Assembly: GCA_023411615.1 (NCBI GenBank)
Contig: JAEYOR010000018.1
Location: forward strand, 1 to 31,908
DNA from: Actinomycetes bacterium
GTDB taxonomy: Bacteria > Actinomycetota > Actinomycetes > Actinomycetales > Demequinaceae
Reading direction: 5' to 3'
Length of the DNA stretch: 31,908 nucleotides
Of this stretch, positions 1 to 7,058 are shown one piece after another. Numbering within the stretch: position 1 is the stretch's first letter; each line of letters opens with the position of its first letter. The position numbers and the translations under genes were made by a program. The notes under the pieces were generated by a model that saw only the letters and a program-made list of their open reading frames with translations, had not been told where the DNA came from and did no database searches.

Positions 1-107
1 CGGGCGGCGCCTCTTTCGCGCGCCGCTTCGCGTGCGCGCTCCATTGCTTCCCGCGCGAGCGTCGCCGGATCCTTGCGGGGAGCGCCGTTGTCAGCGTCGT
101 CACTCAT
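1..107 (-). CDS. DciA-like (DUF721) protein, N-terminal fragment cut by the window edge
   Basis: An ATG at 107-105 opens a frame that runs off the left edge after about 35 residues. It begins MSDDADNGAPRKDPATLARE and continues with an Arg/Ala/Glu-rich stretch. The start overlaps the recF stop by 8 bases, which implies translational coupling. In actinobacteria the gene directly after recF is almost always a DUF721 protein, the family that includes DciA, the helicase-loading partner of DnaB in bacteria lacking DnaC/DnaI. The conserved domain lies outside the window, so the call rests on position, start overlap and the typical charged N-terminus. Confidence 0.65.
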   Translation of the reverse strand, partial: MSDDADNGAPRKDPATLAREAMERAREAARERGAA

Positions 108-1311
108 CGGCTTGCGCACTTCCGGCGTCGGCTGGCTCAGGAGTGACGGTGCCTGGACTCACGTAGAGCAGATGGTTTCCACCGGGGTGGTGTTGCAGGG
201 CGTCGGGGACGTCCGCGCCAACCGCAGCAGTGATGAGGACTTGACTGGCTCCCGCAATTCGCTTCGCGAGTGCATCCCGGCGGCCGGTGTCGAGCTCGGC
301 GAACACGTCATCGAGGATGAGGACGGGCTCGCCGTCATCGCCTTCTTCGGTCAAGAGGTCATACGTGGCGAGCCTGAGCGCAAGCGCGCATGACCAGCTC
401 TCGCCGTGGCTCGCATAGCCCTTTGCTGGGAGTTCGCCGATGGTGATGTCGAGGTCATCGCGGTGCGGCCCCACCAGGCTGACGCCGCGCTCGAGTTCTT
501 GAGATCGGAGTTCGAGCATGCGGTCGAGCAAGTCTTGCTTCAGGCTTTGCGTGGCCGGCAAGAGGTGACCGATGTCGGGGGCATCAGCTGGGGGCGAATC
601 CGCTTGGTGGTCTGCCGCGTGGGGCAGGGAGCTGCGATAGGCGATGGCGCAACTGCCCTCGCCGGGGGCGACATCCATGTAGGCGCGCGCCACGAGCGGG
701 CGCAATTGGTCCACCACCATGAGCCGGGCGCGCGTGATCCGCGCCCCAAGGTCCGCGAGCTTCTCATCCCAGATGCTCAGCATCGTTTCGTCGATGCGCG
801 ATTTGCCCTTTGCCGATTTCAGCAGGGTGGATCTCTGACGCAGCACCCGCTCGTAATCCGCGATGTCTCCGGCGAGGGTGGGCTGGACGGCAACGCACAC
901 CTCGTCAAGGAAGGTGCGGCGCACCGCAGGATCACCCTTCACAAGTGCGAGGTCCTCAGGAGAGAAGACCACGGTTCGCAAAATGCCGAGGAGATCCCGC
1001 GGTCGCGCCGCTCCACGGTTGAGCCGTGCCTGGTTTGCCTTGCCTGGCAGCATGGTGATCTCGATGGTGAGCGCTCGATCCCCACGCTGGACCCGCGCCG
1101 CCATCACGGCCCTCTCGGCACCCGCTCGCACCATCGGTGCGTCGGTGGCGACGCGATGGGAAGACAAGGAAGACAGGTATCGCACAGCCTCGACCACATT
1201 GGTCTTTCCGTGACCATTGCGGCCCACCAACGTTGTCACGCCCGGTCCGAACTCGATCTGTGCCTCGGTGTAGGAGCGGAAGTCGGTCAACGACAAGTGC
1301 GTGACACGCAT
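100..1311 (-). CDS. recF: DNA replication and repair protein RecF
   Basis: This 403-residue SMC-like ATPase helps load RecA at gapped DNA through RecFOR. The sequence starts MRVTHLSLTDFRSY, typical for the family. The Walker A motif GRNGHGKT is at residues 30-37, the ABC-type signature region VSLVGPHRDDL at about 277-287, and the Walker B stretch LILDDVFAELD at about 331-341. The length is within the family range, slightly long because of a weakly conserved acidic tail. The ATG lies 5 bases after the dnaN stop, so dnaN-recF-dciA form one leftward unit. Many actinobacteria such as Streptomyces carry gnd between dnaN and recF; it is absent here. The identification is secure. Confidence 0.96.
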   Translation of the reverse strand: MRVTHLSLTDFRSYTEAQIEFGPGVTTLVGRNGHGKTNVVEAVRYLSSLSSHRVATDAPMVRAGAERAVMAARVQRGDRALTIEITMLPGKANQARLNRGAARPRDLLGILRTVVFSPEDLALVKGDPAVRRTFLDEVCVAVQPTLAGDIADYERVLRQRSTLLKSAKGKSRIDETMLSIWDEKLADLGARITRARLMVVDQLRPLVARAYMDVAPGEGSCAIAYRSSLPHAADHQADSPPADAPDIGHLLPATQSLKQDLLDRMLELRSQELERGVSLVGPHRDDLDITIGELPAKGYASHGESWSCALALRLATYDLLTEEGDDGEPVLILDDVFAELDTGRRDALAKRIAGASQVLITAAVGADVPDALQHHPGGNHLLYVSPGTVTPEPADAGSAQADE

Positions 1312-1316
1312 GGGCG

Positions 1317-2444
1317 CTAGCTCGAGATGCGAATGGGCACCAAGAGGTAGCGGAACTCCGTCTTCAGCGTGCCGTCCGGCTTATCGATGCCCACAAAATC
1401 AACGGGCTTGGTGTCCTGGGTGAAGCCGAGGCGTACGTACGGTGCGTCAAGTGCGCTGAGGCCATCGAGCAGGTACGACGGGTTGAAGGCAACGGTGATG
1501 TCGCCGCCCTCAACGGTGGCCTCGAGCGCCTCGGATGCCTGAGCGTCATCGCTGTGCCCCGCGTCGAGCACAACCTCACCCTCCGTGAAGGCAAGACGGA
1601 CGGCGGAATTGCGCTCGGCAACGAGCGACACACGACGCGTTGCTTCGATGAGATCCGAGGTGGAGACCACGGCGGTGATCGATGATGACTCGGGGAAGAG
1701 CCGTCGCACCGGCGGGTACTCACCGTCCATGAGCAGCGACGTGGTGGTAAGTCCACCGGCCGAGAAACCGATGAGGTCGACGCCCTGACCCGAGCTCAGC
1801 GCCACCTCGACCTCGCCGGAGCCAAGAGTCTTGGCGGTGTCGGCCAGAGTCTTGGCGCGCACGAGCGCGACCGCGGACATATCAGGTCGCGCCGGCTTCC
1901 ACGTCAGCTCGCGCAGCGCAAGACGGTAACGGTCGGTGGCGAGAAGAGAGATCTGCTCGCCCTCGATCTCAATGCGCACACCGGTGAGAATCGGCAACGT
2001 CTCGTCGCGCGACGCAGCCGACTGCACTTGCTGCGCGGCCGCAAGCAGAGCAGCGCCGTCAACAACCCCCGACACATCCGGCATGACGGGAAGAGCCGGG
2101 TACTGGTCAACGGGCATAGTCGCGAGTGAAAAGCGTGATGCCCCGCACGTGACGGACACCTTTGAACCGTCAAGCTCGAATGTCACTGGCTTGTGTGGCA
2201 ACGCGCTCGCGATCTCACGTAGCAGGCGGCCGGATACCAACACAGAACCGCCGGCCTCAACGTCAGCGGCGAACTCGCCTCGAGCCGACACCTCGTAATC
2301 GAAACTCGACAGCGTGACAGTGCCGGCAGCGTCGGCCTCGACCAAGACTCCTGCGAGTACGGGAACCGGCGGGCGATGAGGCACCGCGCGGGAAGCCCAA
2401 GAAACGGCGTCAGCGAGCACATCGCGTTCTACGGAAAACTTCAT
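1317..2444 (-). CDS. dnaN: DNA polymerase III beta subunit (sliding clamp)
   Basis: This is the 375-residue ring-forming clamp that tethers the replicative polymerase to DNA. The protein begins MKFSVERDVLADAVSWASR and ends RYLLVPIRISS; the VPI(R) C-terminus is characteristic of bacterial clamps. The frame stays open upstream to 2477, but the ATG at 2444 follows a strong ribosome-binding site (AAAGGGGAG) and matches the usual family N-terminus. It lies directly left of the origin interval and reads away from it, as in most actinobacteria. recF follows after 5 bases. Confidence 0.97.
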   Translation of the reverse strand: MKFSVERDVLADAVSWASRAVPHRPPVPVLAGVLVEADAAGTVTLSSFDYEVSARGEFAADVEAGGSVLVSGRLLREIASALPHKPVTFELDGSKVSVTCGASRFSLATMPVDQYPALPVMPDVSGVVDGAALLAAAQQVQSAASRDETLPILTGVRIEIEGEQISLLATDRYRLALRELTWKPARPDMSAVALVRAKTLADTAKTLGSGEVEVALSSGQGVDLIGFSAGGLTTTSLLMDGEYPPVRRLFPESSSITAVVSTSDLIEATRRVSLVAERNSAVRLAFTEGEVVLDAGHSDDAQASEALEATVEGGDITVAFNPSYLLDGLSALDAPYVRLGFTQDTKPVDFVGIDKPDGTLKTEFRYLLVPIRISS

Positions 2445-2465
2445 TGAACTCCCCTTTCGGTTCAC

Positions 2466-2493
2466 AGAGTACGCCACGCGGCTGACGCGTCCA
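2466..2493 (-). promoter_or_regulatory. Candidate dnaN promoter
   Basis: On the minus strand TGGACG (2493-2488) is followed after 16 bases by TACTCT (2471-2466), which fits the actinobacterial TAnnnT -10 pattern. The implied transcript would start near 2459, about 15 bases before the dnaN ATG, leaving room for its ribosome-binding site. The -35 match is only moderate. Confidence 0.4.
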
Positions 2494-2535
2494 GTCCTGG
2501 GCGAGTGGGTGGGCTCGAGAGCTCATGAAGGACTG

Positions 2536-2544
2536 TGTGAATAA
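2536..2544 (-). promoter_or_regulatory. DnaA box (TTATTCACA)
   Basis: This has one mismatch to TTATCCACA and lies in the AT-rich stretch on the dnaN side of oriC. It has the same orientation as the box at 2588-2596. Confidence 0.6.
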
Positions 2545-2559
2545 CAAATAGAGAGAAGT

Positions 2560-2574
2560 TCGTAGTTGTAGTAG
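2560..2574 (-). promoter_or_regulatory. DnaA-trio-like unwinding element
   Basis: Read 5' to 3' on the minus strand from 2574, the triplets are CTA, CTA, CAA, CTA, CGA. They follow the DnaA box TTTTCCACA (2596-2588) and a GC-rich spacer, and precede AT-rich DNA. This order (box, GC patch, trinucleotides, unwinding region) is the architecture described for the Bacillus subtilis basal unwinding system. One triplet (CAA) is off-consensus. Confidence 0.5.
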
Positions 2575-2587
2575 GCACCGTGGAATC

Positions 2588-2596
2588 TGTGGAAAA
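2588..2596 (-). promoter_or_regulatory. DnaA box (TTTTCCACA)
   Basis: This has one mismatch to TTATCCACA and points toward the DnaA-trio-like element and the AT-rich DNA, as expected for the box that nucleates the DnaA filament. Confidence 0.6.
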
Positions 2597-2766
2597 CCAT
2601 CAACGTGCCTGGTCCGGTCGCGAAGCGGGCCGTGGAATCACACATGTGTGGTTCGGTGAGTTCGTAGCAAGGCCTGTGAACGTGGGATCCATACTCACAG
2701 GAATGTGTCATTCGTACACATCGCAATCCAGTGAGAAGTGTGACGTGTCCACTGGAATTCACAGAG

Positions 2767-2775
2767 TTTTCCACA
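2767..2775 (+). promoter_or_regulatory. DnaA box (TTTTCCACA)
   Basis: This is the same nonamer as at 2588-2596 but on the opposite strand, on the dnaA side of the origin interval. Confidence 0.6.
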
Positions 2776-2784
2776 TGTGTGAGT

Positions 2785-2800
2785 ACCCCACTTATGGGGT
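2785..2800. other. Hairpin ACCCCA-CTTA-TGGGGT in oriC
   Basis: This is a perfect 6-bp inverted repeat with a 4-base loop, about 60 bases downstream of the dnaA stop. No T-run follows on the minus strand, so it is not a classical intrinsic terminator. It could shape origin DNA or act as a weak dnaA terminator. Confidence 0.35.
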
Positions 2801-2862
2801 GCTTCGGGTGCCGCTGGGAGCGGTACCGGGTGGGGTGGTGCTCGAGGATCTGCGTGAGGCGG

Positions 2863-4326
2863 CTAGTTGCGCGACTGTTGCTTGATCCGAGCGTGGATCT
2901 CGTTGACCTGGTTGTACATCTGCCGGCGTTGCGCGATCTGATCTTCGACCTTCTTGACGGCGTACATGACGGTGGTGTGGTCCTTGCCCCCAAAGCTCTC
3001 GCCGATCTTGGGAAGGCTGAGGTCGGTGAGCTGGCGGCACAAGTACATGGCGATCTGGCGAGCAGTGACAAAGACCCGAGATCTCGACGTACCCGTCAGT
3101 TCCTCGACGGAGATAGCAAAGTACTCAGCCGTCTTGCCGATGATCGTCGACGCGGTGATCTCAGAGTCGTCATCTGAGATGAGGTCCTTGAGCACGAGCT
3201 GGGCAAGGCTGAGATCAACCGGCTGCTTGTTGAGTGCAGCGAAGGCCGTGACCCTGATGAGTGCGCCTTCCAGTTCACGGATGTTGCTCGTGATGTTGGA
3301 GGCGATGTACTCGAGAACATCGGACGGTGCTTGCACATCGTCGGCCTGCGCCTTCTTGCGCAAGATGGCGATGCGGGTCTCAAGGTCCGGCGGCTGAACG
3401 TCGGTCATGAGACCCCACTCGAAGCGGGTGCGCATGCGCTCCTCGATGCCATCAAGGTTGCGGGGGCTCACATCCGACGTGATGACCACATGCTTGCCCG
3501 CGTTGTGCAACGCATTGAAGGTGTGGAAGAACTCTTCGAGCGTCTGCTCTTTGCCTTGCAAGAACTGGATGTCGTCGATGAGGAGAACGTCAACTTCGCG
3601 GTAGCGACGCTTGAAGCTGAGTGAACGGTCATCGCGAATCGAGTTGATGAAGTCATTGGTGAACTCTTCCGAGTTCACATACCTCACGCGCATCTGGGGC
3701 TTGAACTGCCGCGTGTAGTGACCAATCGCGTGGAGAAGGTGAGTCTTTCCCAATCCCGAGTCGCCGTAGATGAAGAGCGGGTTGTACGTCTTTCCCGGGC
3801 TCTCGGCGACGGCCAGCGCGGCTGCGTGAGCAAATCGGTTCGACGCGCCCATGACGAAGGTGTCGAAGGTGTAGCGCGGGTTGAGGTGTGGGTCTTCAAA
3901 CTCGGCCGACGCTACAGAGGCCTCGCGACGCACCGGCGGCTCGTCGTCGCTTGCGTCACCAATAGGCAGAGCGGGCGGAGTGACAGAGGCATCAACGGTG
4001 ACAGCAATGCGGACGTCGCGGCCGAGCACATCCGTCAGCGCATTCGTGACGGCTTGGCGCAATGTGGTCTCGACGTAGTTCTTGGTGAAGTCCTCAGCAA
4101 CCGCCAAGAAGACGTTGTTCTCGACAACAGCAAGAGGCTTGATGAGGCGTAAGAATGAACGCTGCTGGGCGGTGGTGGTGCCATCTGCAATGAGAATGCC
4201 AACAGCCGATGACCACACGTCGTCGATCGATCGACCAGCCGGATCGTTCACCACCGAGCTGTTCCTCTCCACAGCGTTGTGCACAGGCCGTTGAGACCGT
4301 GTTACCTGATTGTCATGTGTGCTCAC
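2863..4326 (-). CDS. dnaA: Chromosomal replication initiator protein DnaA
   Basis: This 487-residue AAA+ initiator binds DnaA boxes and melts oriC. Domain I spans about residues 32-115 and a variable linker runs to about 150. The AAA+ core has Walker A GDSGLGKT (188-195) and Walker B LLIDD (248-252). The C-terminal box-binding domain carries GGKDHTTV (446-453). I chose the GTG at 4326, which has GGAAG eight bases upstream. The frame stays open to a TTG at 4392, but that codon falls inside the predicted -35 element and would add an untypical N-terminus. The gene reads toward oriC. A DnaA-box-like sequence lies in its first codons. Confidence 0.95.
   Translation of the reverse strand: MSTHDNQVTRSQRPVHNAVERNSSVVNDPAGRSIDDVWSSAVGILIADGTTTAQQRSFLRLIKPLAVVENNVFLAVAEDFTKNYVETTLRQAVTNALTDVLGRDVRIAVTVDASVTPPALPIGDASDDEPPVRREASVASAEFEDPHLNPRYTFDTFVMGASNRFAHAAALAVAESPGKTYNPLFIYGDSGLGKTHLLHAIGHYTRQFKPQMRVRYVNSEEFTNDFINSIRDDRSLSFKRRYREVDVLLIDDIQFLQGKEQTLEEFFHTFNALHNAGKHVVITSDVSPRNLDGIEERMRTRFEWGLMTDVQPPDLETRIAILRKKAQADDVQAPSDVLEYIASNITSNIRELEGALIRVTAFAALNKQPVDLSLAQLVLKDLISDDDSEITASTIIGKTAEYFAISVEELTGTSRSRVFVTARQIAMYLCRQLTDLSLPKIGESFGGKDHTTVMYAVKKVEDQIAQRRQMYNQVNEIHARIKQQSRN
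4277..4285 (+). promoter_or_regulatory. DnaA-box-like nonamer in the 5' end of dnaA
   Basis: TTGTGCACA has one mismatch to the actinobacterial form TTGTCCACA. It lies about 40-50 bases inside dnaA, with a second partial match (TCTCCACA) just before it. It may contribute to dnaA autoregulation, or may be chance. Confidence 0.3.
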
Positions 4327-4363
4327 CGGCGTGTCTTCCAACCGTGCGAAGCACTGATGAGGG

Positions 4364-4392
4364 AGCCTATACCGTTTGGGCTTGTGGTCCAA
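4364..4392 (-). promoter_or_regulatory. Predicted dnaA promoter
   Basis: On the minus strand TTGGAC (4392-4387) and TAGGCT (4369-4364) are separated by 17 bases. Transcription would begin near 4357, about 30 bases before the GTG start. This supports the shorter dnaA start, because the upstream TTG is part of the -35 element. Confidence 0.55.
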
Positions 4393-4407
4393 CGGCTACG
4401 TTGAGAT

Positions 4408-4436
4408 TTGACCCTGGCCTGCCCACCGCGTACCGT
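4408..4436 (+). promoter_or_regulatory. Predicted rpmH operon promoter
   Basis: TTGACC (4408-4413), a 17-base spacer and TACCGT (4431-4436) make a strong housekeeping-type promoter. The start would be near 4443, about 37 bases before rpmH. It is back-to-back with the dnaA promoter in an 87-bp gap between the dnaA upstream TTG and rpmH. Confidence 0.65.
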
Positions 4437-4479
4437 AGGTGCGCTATTCAGACCACCCCTCTAATCGTGGAGTATTGCC

Positions 4480-4617
4480 GTGAGCAAGCGGACTTTTCAG
4501 CCGAACAACCGTAAGCGTGCCAAGACGCACGGCTTCCGCCTGCGCATGCGCACCCGTGCAGGACGCGCCATCTTGAAGGCACGCCGCCGCAAGGGTCGCG
4601 CCGGTTTGTCGGCCTAG
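4480..4617 (+). CDS. rpmH: 50S ribosomal protein L34
   Basis: This is a 45-residue very basic ribosomal protein. It begins (M)SKRTFQPNNRKRAKTHGFRL, the near-invariant L34 sequence, and ends KGRAGLSA. The start is GTG at 4480 with GGAG upstream. It is the first gene of the rightward rpmH-rnpA-yidD-yidC-jag unit, divergent from dnaA, as in most bacteria. Its stop shares one base with the rnpA start. Confidence 0.97.
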   Translation: MSKRTFQPNNRKRAKTHGFRLRMRTRAGRAILKARRRKGRAGLSA

Positions 4618-4961
4618 TGTTGGCCGCCGGCCAACGCCTCCGGCGCTCGGACGACTTTCGCGTCGTCATGCGCCGGGGCCGTAAGGCTGGCACCCATTCG
4701 GTAGTGGTGTATCTCGCGCAAACCGGCAATGCCAAGAGCATGGCCGGTTTCGCTGTTTCTCGAGCAGTGGGAGGTGCCGTGACTCGCAACTTGATCAAGC
4801 GTCGGCTGCGCGCCATTGTGGCTGAACTGCTCCCCACTCTTCCTGCCGGTACCGGTGTCGTTGTGCGGGCCTTGCCTGCTGCGCCCAACGCATCCTTCGC
4901 TCAGCTGCACCGCGATGTCGCGGACGCTGTCAGCAGGGCACAAGCAAAGGTCTTCGCATGA
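4617..4961 (+). CDS. rnpA: Ribonuclease P protein component
   Basis: This 114-residue basic protein partners the RNase P RNA in processing tRNA 5' ends. The hallmark RNLIKRRLR helix is at residues 57-65, and the N-terminus LRRSDDFRVVMRRG is typical. The start is GTG at 4617, overlapping the last base of rpmH; the next codon, TTG at 4620, is also possible. Overlapping starts with rpmH and yidD indicate coupled expression. Confidence 0.95.
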   Translation: MLAAGQRLRRSDDFRVVMRRGRKAGTHSVVVYLAQTGNAKSMAGFAVSRAVGGAVTRNLIKRRLRAIVAELLPTLPAGTGVVVRALPAAPNASFAQLHRDVADAVSRAQAKVFA

Positions 4962-5260
4962 GTGCGCAGTCCGTCGCGAGGGGTGTCACCCGACTGCCAG
5001 CGCGTGCGCTTGTTGGAATCATTCGCGCGTACCAACTGGTCATCTCCCCCATGACCGGACCTACATGCAAGTATTACCCCTCCTGTTCGCACTACGGGCT
5101 CGAGGCGGTGCGCCGTCACGGTGCCGTCAAGGGCGCCGCTCTCGCAACGTGGCGGATTGTGCGCTGCAACCCGTGGAGCAGCGGTGGCGTTGACGAGGTG
5201 CCTGCAGTTGGGTCACCACTCTTTGGCCACCACACCTCGGCTTCATCAGTAACAACGTAA
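4958..5260 (+). CDS. yidD: Membrane protein insertion efficiency factor YidD
   Basis: This 100-residue protein has the YidD core: YQLVISPMTGPTCKYYPSCS followed by HYGLEAVRRHG and RCNPWSSGGVDEVP. The three conserved cysteines (CKYYPSC and RCNP) are present. Family members are membrane-associated through an amphipathic helix and assist YidC-dependent insertion. Its ATG overlaps the rnpA stop by 4 bases, and yidC follows after 9 bases, in the order seen across bacteria. Confidence 0.93.
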   Translation: MSAQSVARGVTRLPARALVGIIRAYQLVISPMTGPTCKYYPSCSHYGLEAVRRHGAVKGAALATWRIVRCNPWSSGGVDEVPAVGSPLFGHHTSASSVTT

Positions 5261-5269
5261 GGACCACAC

Positions 5270-6319
5270 GTGGACTTCTTTGGATGGCTCTACCCACTTG
5301 AGTGGGTGGTGGCGAACATCATGGTGCTCGTGCACCACGGACTGACGTTCCTTGGCATGGACTCAGGCTCGGGCCTCACGTGGGCGCTGTCGATTGTCGG
5401 TCTCACGATTGTGGTCCGCATGGCGCTCATCCCGATCTTTGTACGCCAGATCAAGGCTCAGCGCGCGATGCAGATGATTGCTCCCGAACTGCGAGCAGTT
5501 CAGGACAAGTACAAGGGCAAGAAGGACCAGGCATCGCGCGAGGCGATGACCAAAGAGACCATGGCCTTGTACTCAAAGCACAAGACCAACCCCTTCTCGT
5601 CGTGCTTGCCTTTGCTGCTCCAGGCGCCGATCTTCTTCGCCCTGTTCCGAGTGCTCAACTACTCGATGAAAGACGGCGGTGAGCCGATCGGTCTCCTTAC
5701 CGAGGAACTGCGGCTGAGGGCTCATGACGCGTTGCTGTTTGGAGCGCCGCTTCACGAGACGTTCGTCGGAACCCAGGTCACCTCGGTTCGCGTCATCGCC
5801 GTCATTCTCATCATTGCGATGGTCTCGACGCAATTCTTCGCTCAGCGTCAGCTGACGATGAAGAACATGCCGGCCTCGGCGCTTGAGGGACCCATGGCGC
5901 AGCAGCAGAAGATGCTGATGTACGCCCTGCCGTTCATCTTTGTCATCTCGGGCCCCAACTTCCCCATCGGTGTTCTTATCTACTGGACCGTCTCGAACCT
6001 GTGGTCGATGGGCCAGCAGTTCTACGTCATCAAGCGCAATCCCACACCTGGCTCTGAAGCGGAGCGGGTCTTCAAGGAGCGCCAGGCAGAGAAGTTCGCC
6101 AAGAAGGGCCTCACGCCTGACGGCCGGACTCTTGAGCAGGCACGCCTCGACGAAGAGGAAGCGGCACGCATCGCTGAGGAGGAGCGCAAGGCTCGTCAGC
6201 GCGCACAGCCCAAGAGCAAGAAGCGTGCCAAGAAGACGGGCGCCAAGCCTGGCGGGCAGCAGGCCGAGCAGGGCGGCAGCGATGCCAGCTCAGACGCACC
6301 CGGCATCGAGCTCACCTAG
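5270..6319 (+). CDS. yidC: Membrane protein insertase YidC/Oxa1
   Basis: This 349-residue insertase of the Gram-positive type lacks the large periplasmic domain of proteobacterial YidC. About five membrane segments can be seen, including residues near 38-58 (with R50 in VVRMALIP, the conserved groove arginine) and NPFSSCLPLLLQAPIFFALF. The cytoplasmic C-terminus is rich in Lys/Arg/Ala/Glu (about 265-330), typical of homologues that contact ribosomes. The start is GTG at 5270. Partners YidD and Jag flank it. Confidence 0.95.
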   Translation: MDFFGWLYPLEWVVANIMVLVHHGLTFLGMDSGSGLTWALSIVGLTIVVRMALIPIFVRQIKAQRAMQMIAPELRAVQDKYKGKKDQASREAMTKETMALYSKHKTNPFSSCLPLLLQAPIFFALFRVLNYSMKDGGEPIGLLTEELRLRAHDALLFGAPLHETFVGTQVTSVRVIAVILIIAMVSTQFFAQRQLTMKNMPASALEGPMAQQQKMLMYALPFIFVISGPNFPIGVLIYWTVSNLWSMGQQFYVIKRNPTPGSEAERVFKERQAEKFAKKGLTPDGRTLEQARLDEEEAARIAEEERKARQRAQPKSKKRAKKTGAKPGGQQAEQGGSDASSDAPGIELT

Positions 6320-6361
6320 ACGTTGGCCGCCGCTGTGGTGGCCCCATTCGCAAGGACGGTC

Positions 6362-6847
6362 ATGAACGACGACAACCGCAAGGACCTCGAGCACGAGGGC
6401 GATATTGCCGCAGACTTTCTCGAAGAGCTGCTCGACATCCTCGACATGGATGGCGACATCGACATCTCAGTAGAGGCGGGGCGACCCAAGGTGGCCGTGG
6501 TCGCCGAAGGCCCGAGCCACGACCTCAAGCGCCTCGTGGGACCCGACGGTGAGGTTCTTGATGCGCTTCAAGACCTGGCGCGGCTTGCCGTGCAGTCGGA
6601 GACCGGTGCGATGAGCCGCCTCATGCTCGACATCGCGGACTTCCGCGCTGGCCGTAAGGAGCAGTTGGCCGAGCAGGCGCGCGAAGCGATTGCCAAGGTG
6701 AAGGAGAGCGGACAGCCGGTCGCCCTGCCTTCGATGAACGCCTTTGAGCGAAAGGTGGTGCATGACGTTGTGCTCGCCGCCGGCTTGTTGTCGGAGTCTG
6801 AGGGTGAAGACCCACACCGCCATGTCAAGGTGCTCCCTGCCGACTAG
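6362..6847 (+). CDS. jag: Jag/KhpB-type KH-R3H RNA-binding protein
   Basis: This 161-residue protein has an acidic N-terminus, a KH-like region (residues about 35-105, with GPDGEVLDALQ in the GxxG loop position) and a C-terminal R3H motif (NAFERKVVHD, R130 and H134). Homologues bind RNA with KhpA and affect cell elongation and division. The ATG at 6362 has AAGGA at good spacing; the frame is open to a TTG at 6323 with no better signal. It is the last gene of the rpmH operon, with a terminator and parS just after it. Confidence 0.88.
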   Translation: MNDDNRKDLEHEGDIAADFLEELLDILDMDGDIDISVEAGRPKVAVVAEGPSHDLKRLVGPDGEVLDALQDLARLAVQSETGAMSRLMLDIADFRAGRKEQLAEQAREAIAKVKESGQPVALPSMNAFERKVVHDVVLAAGLLSESEGEDPHRHVKVLPAD

Positions 6848-6854
6848 ACGGAAA

Positions 6855-6870
6855 TGTTTCACGTGAAACA
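6855..6870. promoter_or_regulatory. parS: parS centromere site 1
   Basis: A perfect 16-bp palindrome TGTTTCACGTGAAACA, identical to the consensus ParB-binding site. It is 7 bases after the jag stop and upstream of the jag terminator hairpin. Confidence 0.95.
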
Positions 6871-6882
6871 TTGAGACCCCAC

Positions 6883-6924
6883 AGCGAAGGCGGGCCAAGC
6901 GAGAGCGTGGCCCGCTTTGCTTTT
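6883..6924 (+). terminator. Rho-independent terminator of the rpmH-jag operon
   Basis: A GC-rich stem pairs 6883-6897 with 6908-6921 (core GCGGGCCA/TGGCCCGC, one bulge and one mismatch), with a 10-base loop and TTTT at 6921-6924. It lies between parS sites 1 and 2. Confidence 0.75.
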
Positions 6925-6941
6925 CCGTCGATTGCTGGCGA

Positions 6942-6957
6942 TGTTTCACGTGAAACA
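6942..6957. promoter_or_regulatory. parS: parS centromere site 2
   Basis: A perfect TGTTTCACGTGAAACA palindrome in the jag-rsmG gap, 87 bp centre to centre from site 1 and about 100 bp before rsmG. Confidence 0.95.
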
Positions 6958-7058
6958 ATGCGGCGGTAGTCGCGAATCGTGGCACAGTGTGACCCGCCAC
7001 GCTTTGCTTTCCAGCGTCGCACCGGCGGACAACACGAATCTTCGAGGGAGGGCCTTTG

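Larger units (their letters stand above)
2445..2862. other. oriC: Probable chromosomal replication origin, oriC (dnaN-dnaA intergenic region)
   Basis: This 418-bp interval has no convincing gene and is bounded by dnaN and dnaA, the standard oriC site in actinobacteria. It contains near-consensus DnaA boxes at 2536-2544, 2588-2596 and 2767-2775, with several weaker TGTG/CACA-type half-matches between them. A relatively AT-rich stretch lies at about 2536-2572. Reading on the minus strand from the box at 2596, the box is followed by a GC-rich patch and then a CTA-CTA-CAA-CTA series, the order described for DnaA-trio unwinding modules. A 6-bp hairpin sits at 2785-2800. Position and motifs agree; function is inferred. 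Confidence 0.8.

Noticed and set aside
2785..2800. Intrinsic terminator for dnaA
   Set aside because: The hairpin is perfect but short, and no T-run follows in the direction of dnaA transcription, so it is listed only as a hairpin.
2523..3071. Minus-strand open frame through oriC into dnaA
   Set aside because: It covers the DnaA boxes and the 3' end of dnaA in another frame, and its start has no support.
4327..4392. N-terminal extension of dnaA from a TTG codon
   Set aside because: The TTG lies in the predicted -35 element, and the extension does not resemble DnaA N-termini. The GTG at 4326 has a ribosome-binding site.
6842..6958. CRISPR-like array formed by the repeated palindromes
   Set aside because: There are only two 16-bp copies here and they are exact parS sites next to parAB; no spacer pattern exists.
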